Source of the DNA: Actinomyces qiguomingii
Lineage (GTDB): Bacteria > Actinomycetota > Actinomycetes > Actinomycetales > Actinomycetaceae
Assembly: GCF_004102025.1 (NCBI RefSeq)
Contig: NZ_CP025228.1
Coordinates: 620,001 to 684,000 of the forward strand
Length of the DNA: 64,000 nucleotides
Direction of reading: 5' to 3'
Shown: piece after piece, positions 35,287 through 42,465 of the stretch
Layout: each line of letters starts with the position of its first letter
Position numbering within the stretch: the first letter of the stretch is position 1
Translations under genes and position numbers: made by a program
Notes under the pieces: model-generated
What the model was told of the DNA's origin: nothing
What the model saw: the letters and a program-made list of their open reading frames with translations, nothing else
Database searches by the model: none

Positions 35287-35844
35287 CGGGCGTTCGAGCA
35301 GCAATACCGCGTCACCAGCAAAACCCCAATTCCAAGGGTCTGAAATTGAACTCAGATCGACGTCCTCTAAACCGTCTGCATTCTGTCTAGCATTTGCGCC
35401 AACGTCTATGTGCTTGCCAGAGTAGCTCGTCTGGTTTGAAACGTAGTCGCGGATGTCTTGGTCTTGGGCGGTGAAGGTGATGATGTAGCCCCAGCCTCCG
35501 GGGTAGCTGGCTGCGAAGTTGGTGGCTGGGGAGACAGAGCGTACTTCGGCGTTGTCGGGTAGTTCGTGTCCTTGGCCGATGGCGAGGATGTCGTCCAGGT
35601 GGGCCATGTCGGCCGGGTAGGGGGCGCCCTCCTGCTGGGTGGATGTCATGGTGGCTTCCTGGGTGGCGGTTGACTGGGTGGGTGAGGTGTTGCGTGAGCT
35701 TGGCGTTGCGCCACAGGCCGATAGTGCCAGTGCTGCGGCGAGCAGGATGGCGGCGGACGGGACGGCGGCTAGCCGTAATCCTGCGTGCAACGTGCGGGTT
35801 CCTCTCAAGATGGAGGTTGGCGGCAAGGGCAATTGCATGAGCAT
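35245..35844 (-). CDS. Tandem lipoprotein copy 1 (unknown family)
   Basis: This 199-residue lipoprotein has the lipobox LALSAC near residue 43. I do not recognise the family. Conserved blocks are EGAPYPADMAHLDDILAIGQ, FAASYPGGWGYIITFTAQDQ and the C-terminal LLLERPLGRGWLIIRG. Between the last two lies a variable stretch of about 35 residues (type A: VSNQT...DVDLSSISDPW). The ATG overlaps the stop of copy 2 (TGATG). TTG 35790, after AGAGGAAC, would give a shorter, more typical signal peptide. The 3' end overlaps the GH31 gene by 42 bases on the opposite strand. Confidence 0.65.
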   Translation of the reverse strand: MLMQLPLPPTSILRGTRTLHAGLRLAAVPSAAILLAAALALSACGATPSSRNTSPTQSTATQEATMTSTQQEGAPYPADMAHLDDILAIGQGHELPDNAEVRSVSPATNFAASYPGGWGYIITFTAQDQDIRDYVSNQTSYSGKHIDVGANARQNADGLEDVDLSSISDPWNWGFAGDAVLLLERPLGRGWLIIRGAAR

Positions 35845-36458
35845 CAGCGCGGCGCGCCGCGGATAATGAGCCAGCCACGTCCTAGCGGGCGTTCGGGCAG
35901 CAATACCGCGTCACCGGCAAAACCGGTTGTCCACGGAGTGCTCACGGTACTGAGATCGAGGTCTTCCAGCCCTCCTGCGGCTTGATTCGCTTCGGGGTGG
36001 TTTTCAATGTTGTCGCCCGAGAGGCTGGTGTTGTTGGTGACGTAGTTGCGGATGTCTTGGTCTTGGGCGGTGAAGGTGATGATGTAGCCCCAGCCTCCGG
36101 GGTAGCTGGCTGCGAAGTTGGTGGCTGGGGAGACAGAGCGTACTTCGGCGTTGTCGGGTAGTTCGTGTCCTTGGCCGATGGCGAGGATGTCATCCAGGTG
36201 CTCCACGTCCGCCGGGTAGGGGGCGCCCTCCTGCTGGGTGGATGTCACGGTGGCCTCCTGGGTGGCGGCTTCCTGGGTGGCGGTTGACGGTGTGGGTGAG
36301 GTGTTACGTGAACTCGGCGTCGTGCCACAGGCCGATAGTGCCAGTGCTCCGGCAAGCAGGATGGCGGCGAACGGGACGGCGGCTAGCCGTAATCCTGGGT
36401 GCAACGTGCGGGTTCCTCTCAAGATGGAGGTTGGCGGCAAGGGCAATTGCATGAGCAT
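35844..36458 (-). CDS. Tandem lipoprotein copy 2 (unknown family)
   Basis: This 204-residue paralogue is nearly identical to copy 1 in the signal region and central block. A short duplication in the linker (TQEAATQEAT) is specific to this copy. Its variable stretch is of type B (VTNNTSLSGDNIENHPEANQ, then GGLEDLDLSTVS). The ATG overlaps the stop of copy 3 by TGATG; an ATG at 36488 in the same frame would extend it by ten residues into copy 3. Confidence 0.65.
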   Translation of the reverse strand: MLMQLPLPPTSILRGTRTLHPGLRLAAVPFAAILLAGALALSACGTTPSSRNTSPTPSTATQEAATQEATVTSTQQEGAPYPADVEHLDDILAIGQGHELPDNAEVRSVSPATNFAASYPGGWGYIITFTAQDQDIRNYVTNNTSLSGDNIENHPEANQAAGGLEDLDLSTVSTPWTTGFAGDAVLLPERPLGRGWLIIRGAPR

Positions 36459-37054
36459 CAGCGCGGCGCGCCACGAATGATCAGCCACCCACGCCCCAGG
36501 GGACGTTCGAGCAGCAGCATGGCATCGCCGCCGAAGCCTAAATCCCAGGGATCTGAAATTGCGCTCAGATCGACATCCTCTAAACCGTCCCTATTTTGAT
36601 TCGCGTTTGGGCCAGATATGTATTCGCCGGGATGGCCTGTCTGGTTTGAAACGTAGTTGCGGATGTCTTGGTCTTGGGCGGTGAAGGCGATGATGTAGCC
36701 CCAGCCTCCGGGGTAGTTGGCGGCGAAGTTTACGGCGGGGGAGACAGAGCGTACTTCGGCGTTGTCGGGTAGCTTGTGTCCTTGGCCGATGGCGAGGATG
36801 TCGTCCAGGTGGGCCATGTCGGCCGGGTAGGGGGCGCCCTCCTGCTGGATGGATGTCATGGTGGCTTCCTGGGTGGCGGTTGACTGGGTGGGTGAGGTGT
36901 TACGTGAACTCGGCGTTGCGCCACAGGCCGATAGTGTCAGTGCTCCGGCGAGCAGGATGGCGGCGGACGGGACGGCGGCTAGCCGTAATCCTGCGTGCAA
37001 CGTGCGGGTTCCTCTCAAGATGGAGGTTGGCAGCATGGGCGACCGCATGAGCAT
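36458..37054 (-). CDS. Tandem lipoprotein copy 3 (unknown family)
   Basis: This 198-residue paralogue has the lipobox LTLSAC. The conserved central block has FAANYPGGWGYIIAFTAQDQ. The variable stretch is of type A (VSNQTGHPGEYISGPNANQN, then LEDVDLSAISDPW), most like copy 1. The start overlaps the stop of copy 4, as in the other junctions, so the array appears to be translated as a coupled chain. No function is known. Confidence 0.65.
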   Translation of the reverse strand: MLMRSPMLPTSILRGTRTLHAGLRLAAVPSAAILLAGALTLSACGATPSSRNTSPTQSTATQEATMTSIQQEGAPYPADMAHLDDILAIGQGHKLPDNAEVRSVSPAVNFAANYPGGWGYIIAFTAQDQDIRNYVSNQTGHPGEYISGPNANQNRDGLEDVDLSAISDPWDLGFGGDAMLLLERPLGRGWLIIRGAPR

Positions 37055-37487
37055 CAGCGTGGCGCGCCACGAATGATCAGCCACCCACGCCCGAGCGGTC
37101 GCTCAAGTAGTAGCACCGCGTCGCCCGCGAATCCGGTACGCCACGGCTCGCTGATGGTGCTGATGTCTATATCCTCTAAGCCGCCGCCGGATTGCTTCGC
37201 CTCAGGATAGCTCTCGACATATTCTCCGGGATAACTGGTGTTGTTGGTGACGTAGTTGCGGATGTCTTGGTCTTGGGCGGTGAAGGCGATGATGTAGCCC
37301 CAGCCTCCGGGGTAGTTGGCGGCGAAGTTTACGGCGGGGGAGACCGAGAGTACTTCGGCGTTGTCGGGTAGCTTGTGTCCTTGGCCGATGGCGAGGATGT
37401 CGTCCAGGTGGGCCATGTCGGCCGGGTAGGGGGCGCCCTCCTGCTGAGCGGATGTCATGGTGGCCTCCTGAGCCAGGGTGGTTTGGG

Positions 37488-38935
37488 GGCTCTTCGCGTT
37501 TAGGGGTGTAGTAGCTGTTGTCTGAAGCCTCCGGCGTGGATGAGGCTGCGGATGGTGTAGTTGGTCAGATTCCTGAAGCCCAGGGCGATGCCGCGTAGGT
37601 GCTCCAGGCGGCCGTTGACTGCTTCAGTGGGTCCGTTGGATGTGCCGCGGTGGTCGAAGTAGGCGAGTATGTCTTCGCGCCGCTGGGCCAGGGTCTTGCC
37701 CAGCGACTTCAGCTCTTCGAGGGCGTCAGGCACGCCGGTGGTGAGGGTCTGCATCACTTTCTCCATCAGGGTCTTGCCCTGGGCGGGGGCCTTGGCGCGG
37801 TAGGCGGCCATGATCTTCTGATACACGCCCCACATGATCTCTACCGGAGTGTTGTGGGGGTCGGCGAACAGTTGTTCGAGACGCTCCCAGCCCTTGTCGC
37901 TCACCAGGCCCGCCCCGGTGCGCAGCAGCCTGCGGGCCTTGTACAGGGGGTCGTCCTTACGGCCCCGCCGCCCGGTGGTCTCGCGCTGGGTGCGGCGGCG
38001 GCACTCATCCAGCTTGTCCCCGGCCAGCGCGACCACGTGGAAGGGGTCCATGACCTCCGTCGCGCCGGGTAGGGCCTCGGCGGCGGCGGTCTTGAAGCCC
38101 GCGAACCCATCCATCGAGACCACCTCGATCCGGCTGCGCCAGTCCTCGTCGCGTTCCTGGAGCCATTGCTTGAAGGCCTGCTTGGAGCGGCCTTCGATCA
38201 TGTCCAGCAGGCGGGAGGGGCCGGTACGGTCGCGCACGGGTGTAAGGTCGATGATGACGGTGACGTACTTGTCGCCCTTGCGGGTGTGCCGCCAAACATG
38301 CTCATCCACCCCGATGACCTCCACACCCTTCAGACGTCCAGGATCATTGATCAAGCGGTCCTTGGCCCGCTCAAGGACGGCCTCATTGGCGGTGTGCCAG
38401 GACACCCCCAGAGCTGCCGCCACACGCGAGATGGACATGAACTCCACCCCCACGGCCCGGATCGCCCACTCCTTGGCCGCCAAGGTCAGCCTCGCCCGCT
38501 TGGCGGCCGCACGAGACGCGTCCTGCCTCCACACACGCCCACAGCCCTGGCAGCGCCACCGGCGCAGCCGCACCAGCAAGTGGGTTGGGCGCCAGCCCAC
38601 CGGAACATGCGCCAGCCGCCTCGCGACGGTCCCCACCGGGGCGCCCTGGGCCCCGCAGACCCGGCAGAACGCATCCTCCTCGCAGACCTGCAGCCGACAC
38701 TCCACCAGTGCACCGCCGCCATCTATGCGCATGCCGGTGACAGTCAGTCCCAGCGCGTCCAGGCCCAGGAAACTAGCAAAATCAGGGGCAGCAAAGGTAG
38801 TCTCGGCCATGTCGAGGTCTCCGTGATCGGTGGTGTTCAGCAACCACCAATCATCGGGGACCTCGACCCCTACCCGCCCCTGCGACACGCGCACCCACGA
38901 CTACCCCACCACCACACCCTCAAACACGAAGAGCC
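37488..38935 (-). mobile_element. ISL3-family insertion sequence with 8-bp target duplication
   Basis: The ends GGCTCTTCGCGTTTAGGGGT (from 37488) and, inverted, GGCTCTTCGTGTTTGAGGGT (from 38935 leftward) are imperfect inverted repeats. GGTTTGGG stands directly outside both ends (37480-37487 and 38936-38943), an exact 8-bp duplication as made by ISL3 elements. The element is 1,448 bases and carries one transposase. The intact duplication and open frame suggest a recent insertion. Confidence 0.92.
37500..38810 (-). CDS. ISL3-family transposase
   Basis: This 436-residue transposase has two zinc-binding CxxC pairs near the N-terminus (CRVCGAQG and CQGCGRVW), a helix-turn-helix (SISRVAAALGVSWHTANEAV) and the DDE domain with Asp in VIGVDEHVW, Asp in VSMDGFAGF and Glu in TEAVNGRLE. 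The start at 38810 follows GGAG with 8 bases between; the frame is open further upstream to the element's end. No frameshift is visible, so it may be active. Confidence 0.92.
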   Translation of the reverse strand: MAETTFAAPDFASFLGLDALGLTVTGMRIDGGGALVECRLQVCEEDAFCRVCGAQGAPVGTVARRLAHVPVGWRPTHLLVRLRRWRCQGCGRVWRQDASRAAAKRARLTLAAKEWAIRAVGVEFMSISRVAAALGVSWHTANEAVLERAKDRLINDPGRLKGVEVIGVDEHVWRHTRKGDKYVTVIIDLTPVRDRTGPSRLLDMIEGRSKQAFKQWLQERDEDWRSRIEVVSMDGFAGFKTAAAEALPGATEVMDPFHVVALAGDKLDECRRRTQRETTGRRGRKDDPLYKARRLLRTGAGLVSDKGWERLEQLFADPHNTPVEIMWGVYQKIMAAYRAKAPAQGKTLMEKVMQTLTTGVPDALEELKSLGKTLAQRREDILAYFDHRGTSNGPTEAVNGRLEHLRGIALGFRNLTNYTIRSLIHAGGFRQQLLHP

Positions 38936-39051
38936 GGTTTGGGTAGGTGCGCTTCCGCGGGTGGCCGCGGACCCGCCGCATGCCGACAGCATCAGCGCGG
39001 CGACCAGAACTCCCGCCGCAATCGGCGGCAGCACGAGTTCTCTGAGATTGG

Positions 39052-39384
39052 TCATGGCCCGGTCCCGTGTTGAATGGACGATTCACCGACGAGGTCGTAC
39101 TCCTTGGCTAAACCGGCTCTGTGAAGCTCTTGCAGCTCTTTGTCGGTAACGGTGATGCCATTGATAGTGGTGGACTTGTTGCCATCCCAGTTGTACCGAT
39201 CGGCCACATGCACTCGGTAGTCGTAGGAGTATGTCCACTCGGCGTTGGAGTCGGTGGGCGGATATACGGTGACGGTGCCGTCGGTGCAGTAGTGATATCC
39301 GCCCGTTGCCAAAAACCAGTTTTGGTCCTCGTATTGCTCAGCGTACTCGGGCGCCCATTCGGTGTTGAAAGGGTAGGTTACTGG
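39052..39384 (-). CDS. ORF without a clear start, in frame with the upstream WXG-like gene
   Basis: The 110 codons are convincingly coding (TEWAPEYAEQYEDQNW, FLATGGYHYC, VADRYNWDG). They follow the TAA of the preceding gene in the same frame, and no ATG, GTG or TTG occurs before the TTG at 39312, which would cut off a good part. Either the upstream gene has acquired an internal stop, or the stop is read through, or translation starts at TTG 39312. The stop overlaps the start of lipoprotein copy 4 (ATGA). The family is unknown. Confidence 0.5.
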   Translation of the reverse strand, partial: PVTYPFNTEWAPEYAEQYEDQNWFLATGGYHYCTDGTVTVYPPTDSNAEWTYSYDYRVHVADRYNWDGNKSTTINGITVTDKELQELHRAGLAKEYDLVGESSIQHGTGP

Positions 39385-40419
39385 TTATGATGTGCCCGAC
39401 GTTTGAGCATCGGCAACCGCCTGGCTCGCCATCCATTCGGCGTCGGCTTGTGCGTCAACTGGAAGATCGGGCAGGTCGGTCAGCATATTGTCTACGTTGA
39501 TGTCCTGTGGTTCTCCGGTGTTTTGTAGATAGTGGTAAAGATTCTTCGAAGCGTCCGGCCACATTGACTCGCACGCGCCCGCTGCTAGGGTTGCGAGTTC
39601 GTGTACGACATGATCGTGGGGTGTGGCTATGCGCTGCGCATACTTACCTGATCCTTCATTTTCAGAATCACCGGGGTACTGCCAAGGGTCCACGCCCGGC
39701 ATATCTGCGTGTTCGCCAGGAACTGGATTCCCTAACCCGGTCTTGTTAGTGGCGTGTCCCGTTCCGTCGCCGCTATTGCTTTGTCTGCCACCCCAGGGAA
39801 ACACGCGCCCTGTGCGTGACTTATCAGTATCGGAGTCCTTGGTCCGGTTAAACGAATGTGAACCGGAGTCAGCTATAGCCTGCGATGTGGTGTTGAGTGC
39901 CTGGGCATATTCGGCGTCGACCTGGTTGGCCAGGGTGACAGCGGCAGCCACCATCCCGGCCAGTTCATCGGCCTGGGACTGGATGAGTTTCGCATCGGGC
40001 GTCGTCCCACCGGCGGAGTCACCGGTCGTGGTTGCTGCCGTAGTGGCGGTCATGTTGCTCGTCGTGGGGAGCATCGCGGTGACAGTTCCGTCATCGGCCA
40101 AGGACAAATAGGGATTAGCGTCGACATAGTCCTGGCACGCCAAGACCTGGCGACGAACCGCGATCAGCCCGTCGCAGGCAGCGGCGGTGGCTGTCTGGAG
40201 CGAGCCGATCCGTGCGATGAGCTCGCTGTGTTCAGTGATGCTCGAGCGCAGCGCCGCGCGCATTGCGTTGACGCCCGAAGACCGCGAGGCCACCTGACTC
40301 AGTGCCAATTCAGCGTCTTCATGCAGAGATGACAGGCGCGTGCCCACAGTCCTGAGTGAGTCCGAGGCTTCGGCCACGCCGTCGGGACTCCAGGTGCGGA
40401 TGTCTGCCCATGTAGCCAT
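39385..40419 (-). CDS. WXG100/LXG-like predicted type VII secretion substrate
   Basis: This 344-residue protein has no signal peptide. The N-terminal ~120 residues are helical, starting MATWADIRTWSPDGVAEASD, the pattern of mycobacterial proteins with a WXG-like targeting domain. A Thr/Ala/Ser-rich linker follows (TTSNMTATTAATTTGD), then another helix (AKLIQSQADELAGMVAAAVT) and a polar C-terminal part. It lies 3 bases after a small EspC-like gene and upstream of the lipoprotein array. The secretion role is inferred from architecture; no catalytic motif is recognised. The frame resumes after its TAA. Confidence 0.5.
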   Translation of the reverse strand: MATWADIRTWSPDGVAEASDSLRTVGTRLSSLHEDAELALSQVASRSSGVNAMRAALRSSITEHSELIARIGSLQTATAAACDGLIAVRRQVLACQDYVDANPYLSLADDGTVTAMLPTTSNMTATTAATTTGDSAGGTTPDAKLIQSQADELAGMVAAAVTLANQVDAEYAQALNTTSQAIADSGSHSFNRTKDSDTDKSRTGRVFPWGGRQSNSGDGTGHATNKTGLGNPVPGEHADMPGVDPWQYPGDSENEGSGKYAQRIATPHDHVVHELATLAAGACESMWPDASKNLYHYLQNTGEPQDINVDNMLTDLPDLPVDAQADAEWMASQAVADAQTSGTS

Positions 40420-40422
40420 CGC

Positions 40423-40764
40423 TCAGGCCAGCCCCTTCTCAATCGCCCACTGCAAACCTGAACCGGAGGTGGCCCTGGGGGTCAGCTCGGCCATGGTCGC
40501 ATCGTTGGCGCGGTGAGCGGATGCCAACTCGGCGGTGCCCGAGCCGACGTCCGCGTACTGGCTCCCCAGGGCATCGGTAAAGTCCTTGAGTGAGGTGGTG
40601 GCCGCATCTATCGCTCCGGAAGTGAGCGAGCCTGGCATCGCAGCCACGACGCTGCTAAGCGCGTCGTCAGCATCCACGTCTCGCACGCCGCCGTCCAGCG
40701 AACTGAGCCGGGCTGCCAGCATCTCCAGGTCACCCGCAACGATATGGATGAAACCGTATGACAT
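40423..40764 (-). CDS. Small EspC/WXG100-like protein
   Basis: This 113-residue, mostly helical protein has no signal peptide or membrane segment. The pattern MSYGFIHIVAGDLEMLAARL ... AAMPGSLTSGAIDAATTSLKDFTDALG resembles EspC/DUF2580-type partners of type VII secretion substrates. AGGAGG lies 10 bases before the ATG. Its stop is 3 bases before the next gene, so the two are probably made together and may form a heterodimer. Confidence 0.5.
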   Translation of the reverse strand: MSYGFIHIVAGDLEMLAARLSSLDGGVRDVDADDALSSVVAAMPGSLTSGAIDAATTSLKDFTDALGSQYADVGSGTAELASAHRANDATMAELTPRATSGSGLQWAIEKGLA

Positions 40765-40806
40765 GGTTCATGTACCTCCTGCGGTCTGAGTCTCGTGCGG
40801 TTCCTA

Positions 40807-41967
40807 GTGTCGCGTGTCGTTAGTTCTTGAACGGTTGGTTGGGTGGGATCATGGGGCATGGTTAATCGTCCTGCTCCTGGTGTGTTGTTGCGTGAGGGTG
40901 ATCGTGGCGAGTTGGAGGCATTGGTGCGTTCGCGCAGTGCGCGGGCGGGACTGGTGCGGCGGGCGCGGATCGTGCTTCTTGCCGCCGATGGGCTGTCCAA
41001 TACCGAGATCGCACGCAGGGTGGGCGCCTCGCGTACCACCGTGATCGCGTGGCGCGGCCGCTACCAGCGCCTGGGCATGGACGGCCTGGAGGACGCTGAT
41101 CGTCCGGGCCGGCCCCGCAAGGTCGATCACGCCGCGATCGTGTCCGCTACGCTGACCCCGCCGCCGAAGTCGTTGGGGGTCACGCACTGGTCCACCCGGC
41201 TGCTGGCTGCCCGGCTGGGCGTGTCGGCGGCGACAGTGGCCAGGGCCTGGAGGGCTTACGGGATCAAGCCGTGGCGGGAGCAGTCGTTCCGGTTTTCCAC
41301 CGACCCCGAGCTGGTCGGCAAGGTCACTGACATCTGCGGCCTGTACCTGGGCACCAACCCCGACGTGCCAGATAACGCGATCGTGCTGTGTGTGGACGAG
41401 AAGTCCCAGATCCAGGCACTGGACCGCACCATGCCGGTCCTGCCCATGCAGCCCGGGCTGATCGAGCGCCGCAGCAGCGACTACGTCCGGCACCACGCCA
41501 CCACCCTGTTCGCGGCGCTGGAGATCGCCACCGGCAAGGTCACCGCCGTCACCAGGCCCCGCCACCGCCACGAGGAGTTCCTTGCCTTCCTGCGGCAGGT
41601 GGACAGGGCCTACAAGGACGCCGTCGACCCCGGCACCGGAGAACGCGTCCAGCTGCACCTGGTCATGGACAACTACGCCACCCACAAGCACAAGGACGTG
41701 CGCGCCTGGCTGGAGGGCCGCCCCCACATACATGTCCACTTCACCCCCACCCACGCCTCCTGGATGAACCTCGTGGAGGTCTGGTTCTCCCTGATCGAGC
41801 GCCAGGCCATACGCCGCGGCGTCTTCAAGTCCGTGCAGGACCTGAACAACAAGCTCCGCGCCTACATCACCGGCTGGAACAAACGCGCCCACCCATTCAC
41901 CTGGACCAAAACCGCCGAACAGATCCTCACCAAAGCCAACCGTCCAGGAATCAACAACCCAGGACAC
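40807..41967 (+). mobile_element. IS630-family insertion sequence with TA duplication
   Basis: The 32-base ends (40807-40838 and, inverted, 41936-41967) match at 24 positions, starting GTGTC and ending ACGGTTGG. TA stands directly outside both ends (40805-40806 and 41968-41969), the duplication typical of IS630. The element is 1,161 bases and lies about 40 bases upstream of the EspC-like gene, so it may have displaced that operon's promoter. Confidence 0.88.
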
Positions 41968-41970
41968 TAG
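40858..41970 (+). CDS. IS630-family transposase
   Basis: This 370-residue transposase has an N-terminal HTH (GLSNTEIARRVGASRTTVIAWRG) and a DDE domain with Asp in VLCVDEKSQIQ, Asp in LVMDNYATHKH and Glu in NLVEVWFSLIE. ATG 40858 is used; a GTG at 40843 is in frame. The stop codon TAG is made of the duplicated target TA plus the flanking G, so the coding frame runs to the very end of the element. It looks intact. Confidence 0.92.
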   Translation: MVNRPAPGVLLREGDRGELEALVRSRSARAGLVRRARIVLLAADGLSNTEIARRVGASRTTVIAWRGRYQRLGMDGLEDADRPGRPRKVDHAAIVSATLTPPPKSLGVTHWSTRLLAARLGVSAATVARAWRAYGIKPWREQSFRFSTDPELVGKVTDICGLYLGTNPDVPDNAIVLCVDEKSQIQALDRTMPVLPMQPGLIERRSSDYVRHHATTLFAALEIATGKVTAVTRPRHRHEEFLAFLRQVDRAYKDAVDPGTGERVQLHLVMDNYATHKHKDVRAWLEGRPHIHVHFTPTHASWMNLVEVWFSLIERQAIRRGVFKSVQDLNNKLRAYITGWNKRAHPFTWTKTAEQILTKANRPGINNPGH

Positions 41971-42082
41971 GTGCGTCCGGGCGATTCCTTGGAGCCCGAT
42001 GGCAGCGATCAAACTACGTCTGTGCCTTCGGCTTGTCAAGCTCGTTATATTCGCATCGGGTTTCGGGTCGGGCTTATTATTT

Positions 42083-42445
42083 GGTCTCTTCCGGTTTAAG
42101 GGCGCAACGGGTGGGTGTTGGCCCGGTCTGCTGCCGGCCTGGTGCTTGGACCGGGCTTCTGCGCTTGGACCGTCTGAGAGTGCGTTTCAGGTGGTGCATC
42201 CGCAGCCAGGCAGTCCAGTCCCAGCCGATCGGACCAGGGGGCCCGGTCGGAGGCTAGGCGCCCTCAGATTCGTTGTAATCATGCAGATCGGGTGGGCGAC
42301 GCCGGGCGGAGGAACGTCGTTTGTGCCGAATCCGGACACCTCCCCCGGCCCGCCAGCGCCACCAACCGAACTCGATGGTCATATCGACCGAACTCGATGG
42401 TTATTTCTACCGAACTCGGCGAATACGGTTCATACCGGAAGAGCC
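42083..42445 (-). mobile_element. Repeat element copy C (MITE-like, complete)
   Basis: The 363-base element starts GGTCTCTTCCGGTTTAAG and ends ACCGGAAGAGCC, inverted relatives of the ISL3 ends at 37.5-38.9 kb. Three 22-bp units lie near the right end (CTCG at 42371, 42393, 42415). The interior aligns with copies A and B. Flanking 8-mers (tattattt / gattatca) share the core ATTAT, weakly suggesting a decayed duplication. It encodes nothing credible. The spacer from 41971 to 42082 holds no gene. Confidence 0.65.
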
Positions 42446-42465
42446 GATTATCAGATCCCCGCTTG

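Larger units (their letters stand above)
37054..39055 (-). pseudogene. Tandem lipoprotein copy 4, split by the ISL3 element
   Basis: The first 40 codons (39055 down to 38936: MTNLRELVLPPIAAGVLVAA, then LMLSAC lipobox) lie beyond the insertion; the rest runs from 37479 to 37054. Removing one target copy plus the element (1,456 bases) rejoins the parts in frame, giving a 181-residue protein whose junction reads APTQT-TLAQEAT, like the linker of the other copies. Its N-terminus differs from copies 1-3, suggesting it is the founding copy. Its variable stretch is of type B (VTNNTSYPGEYVESYPEAKQ). The 3' part could still be made from an internal ATG at 37458, but without a signal peptide. Confidence 0.85.

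Noticed and set aside
42075..42453. Firm 8-bp target duplication around copy C
   Set aside because: Only the core ATTAT is shared by the flanks, so the duplication is not certain.
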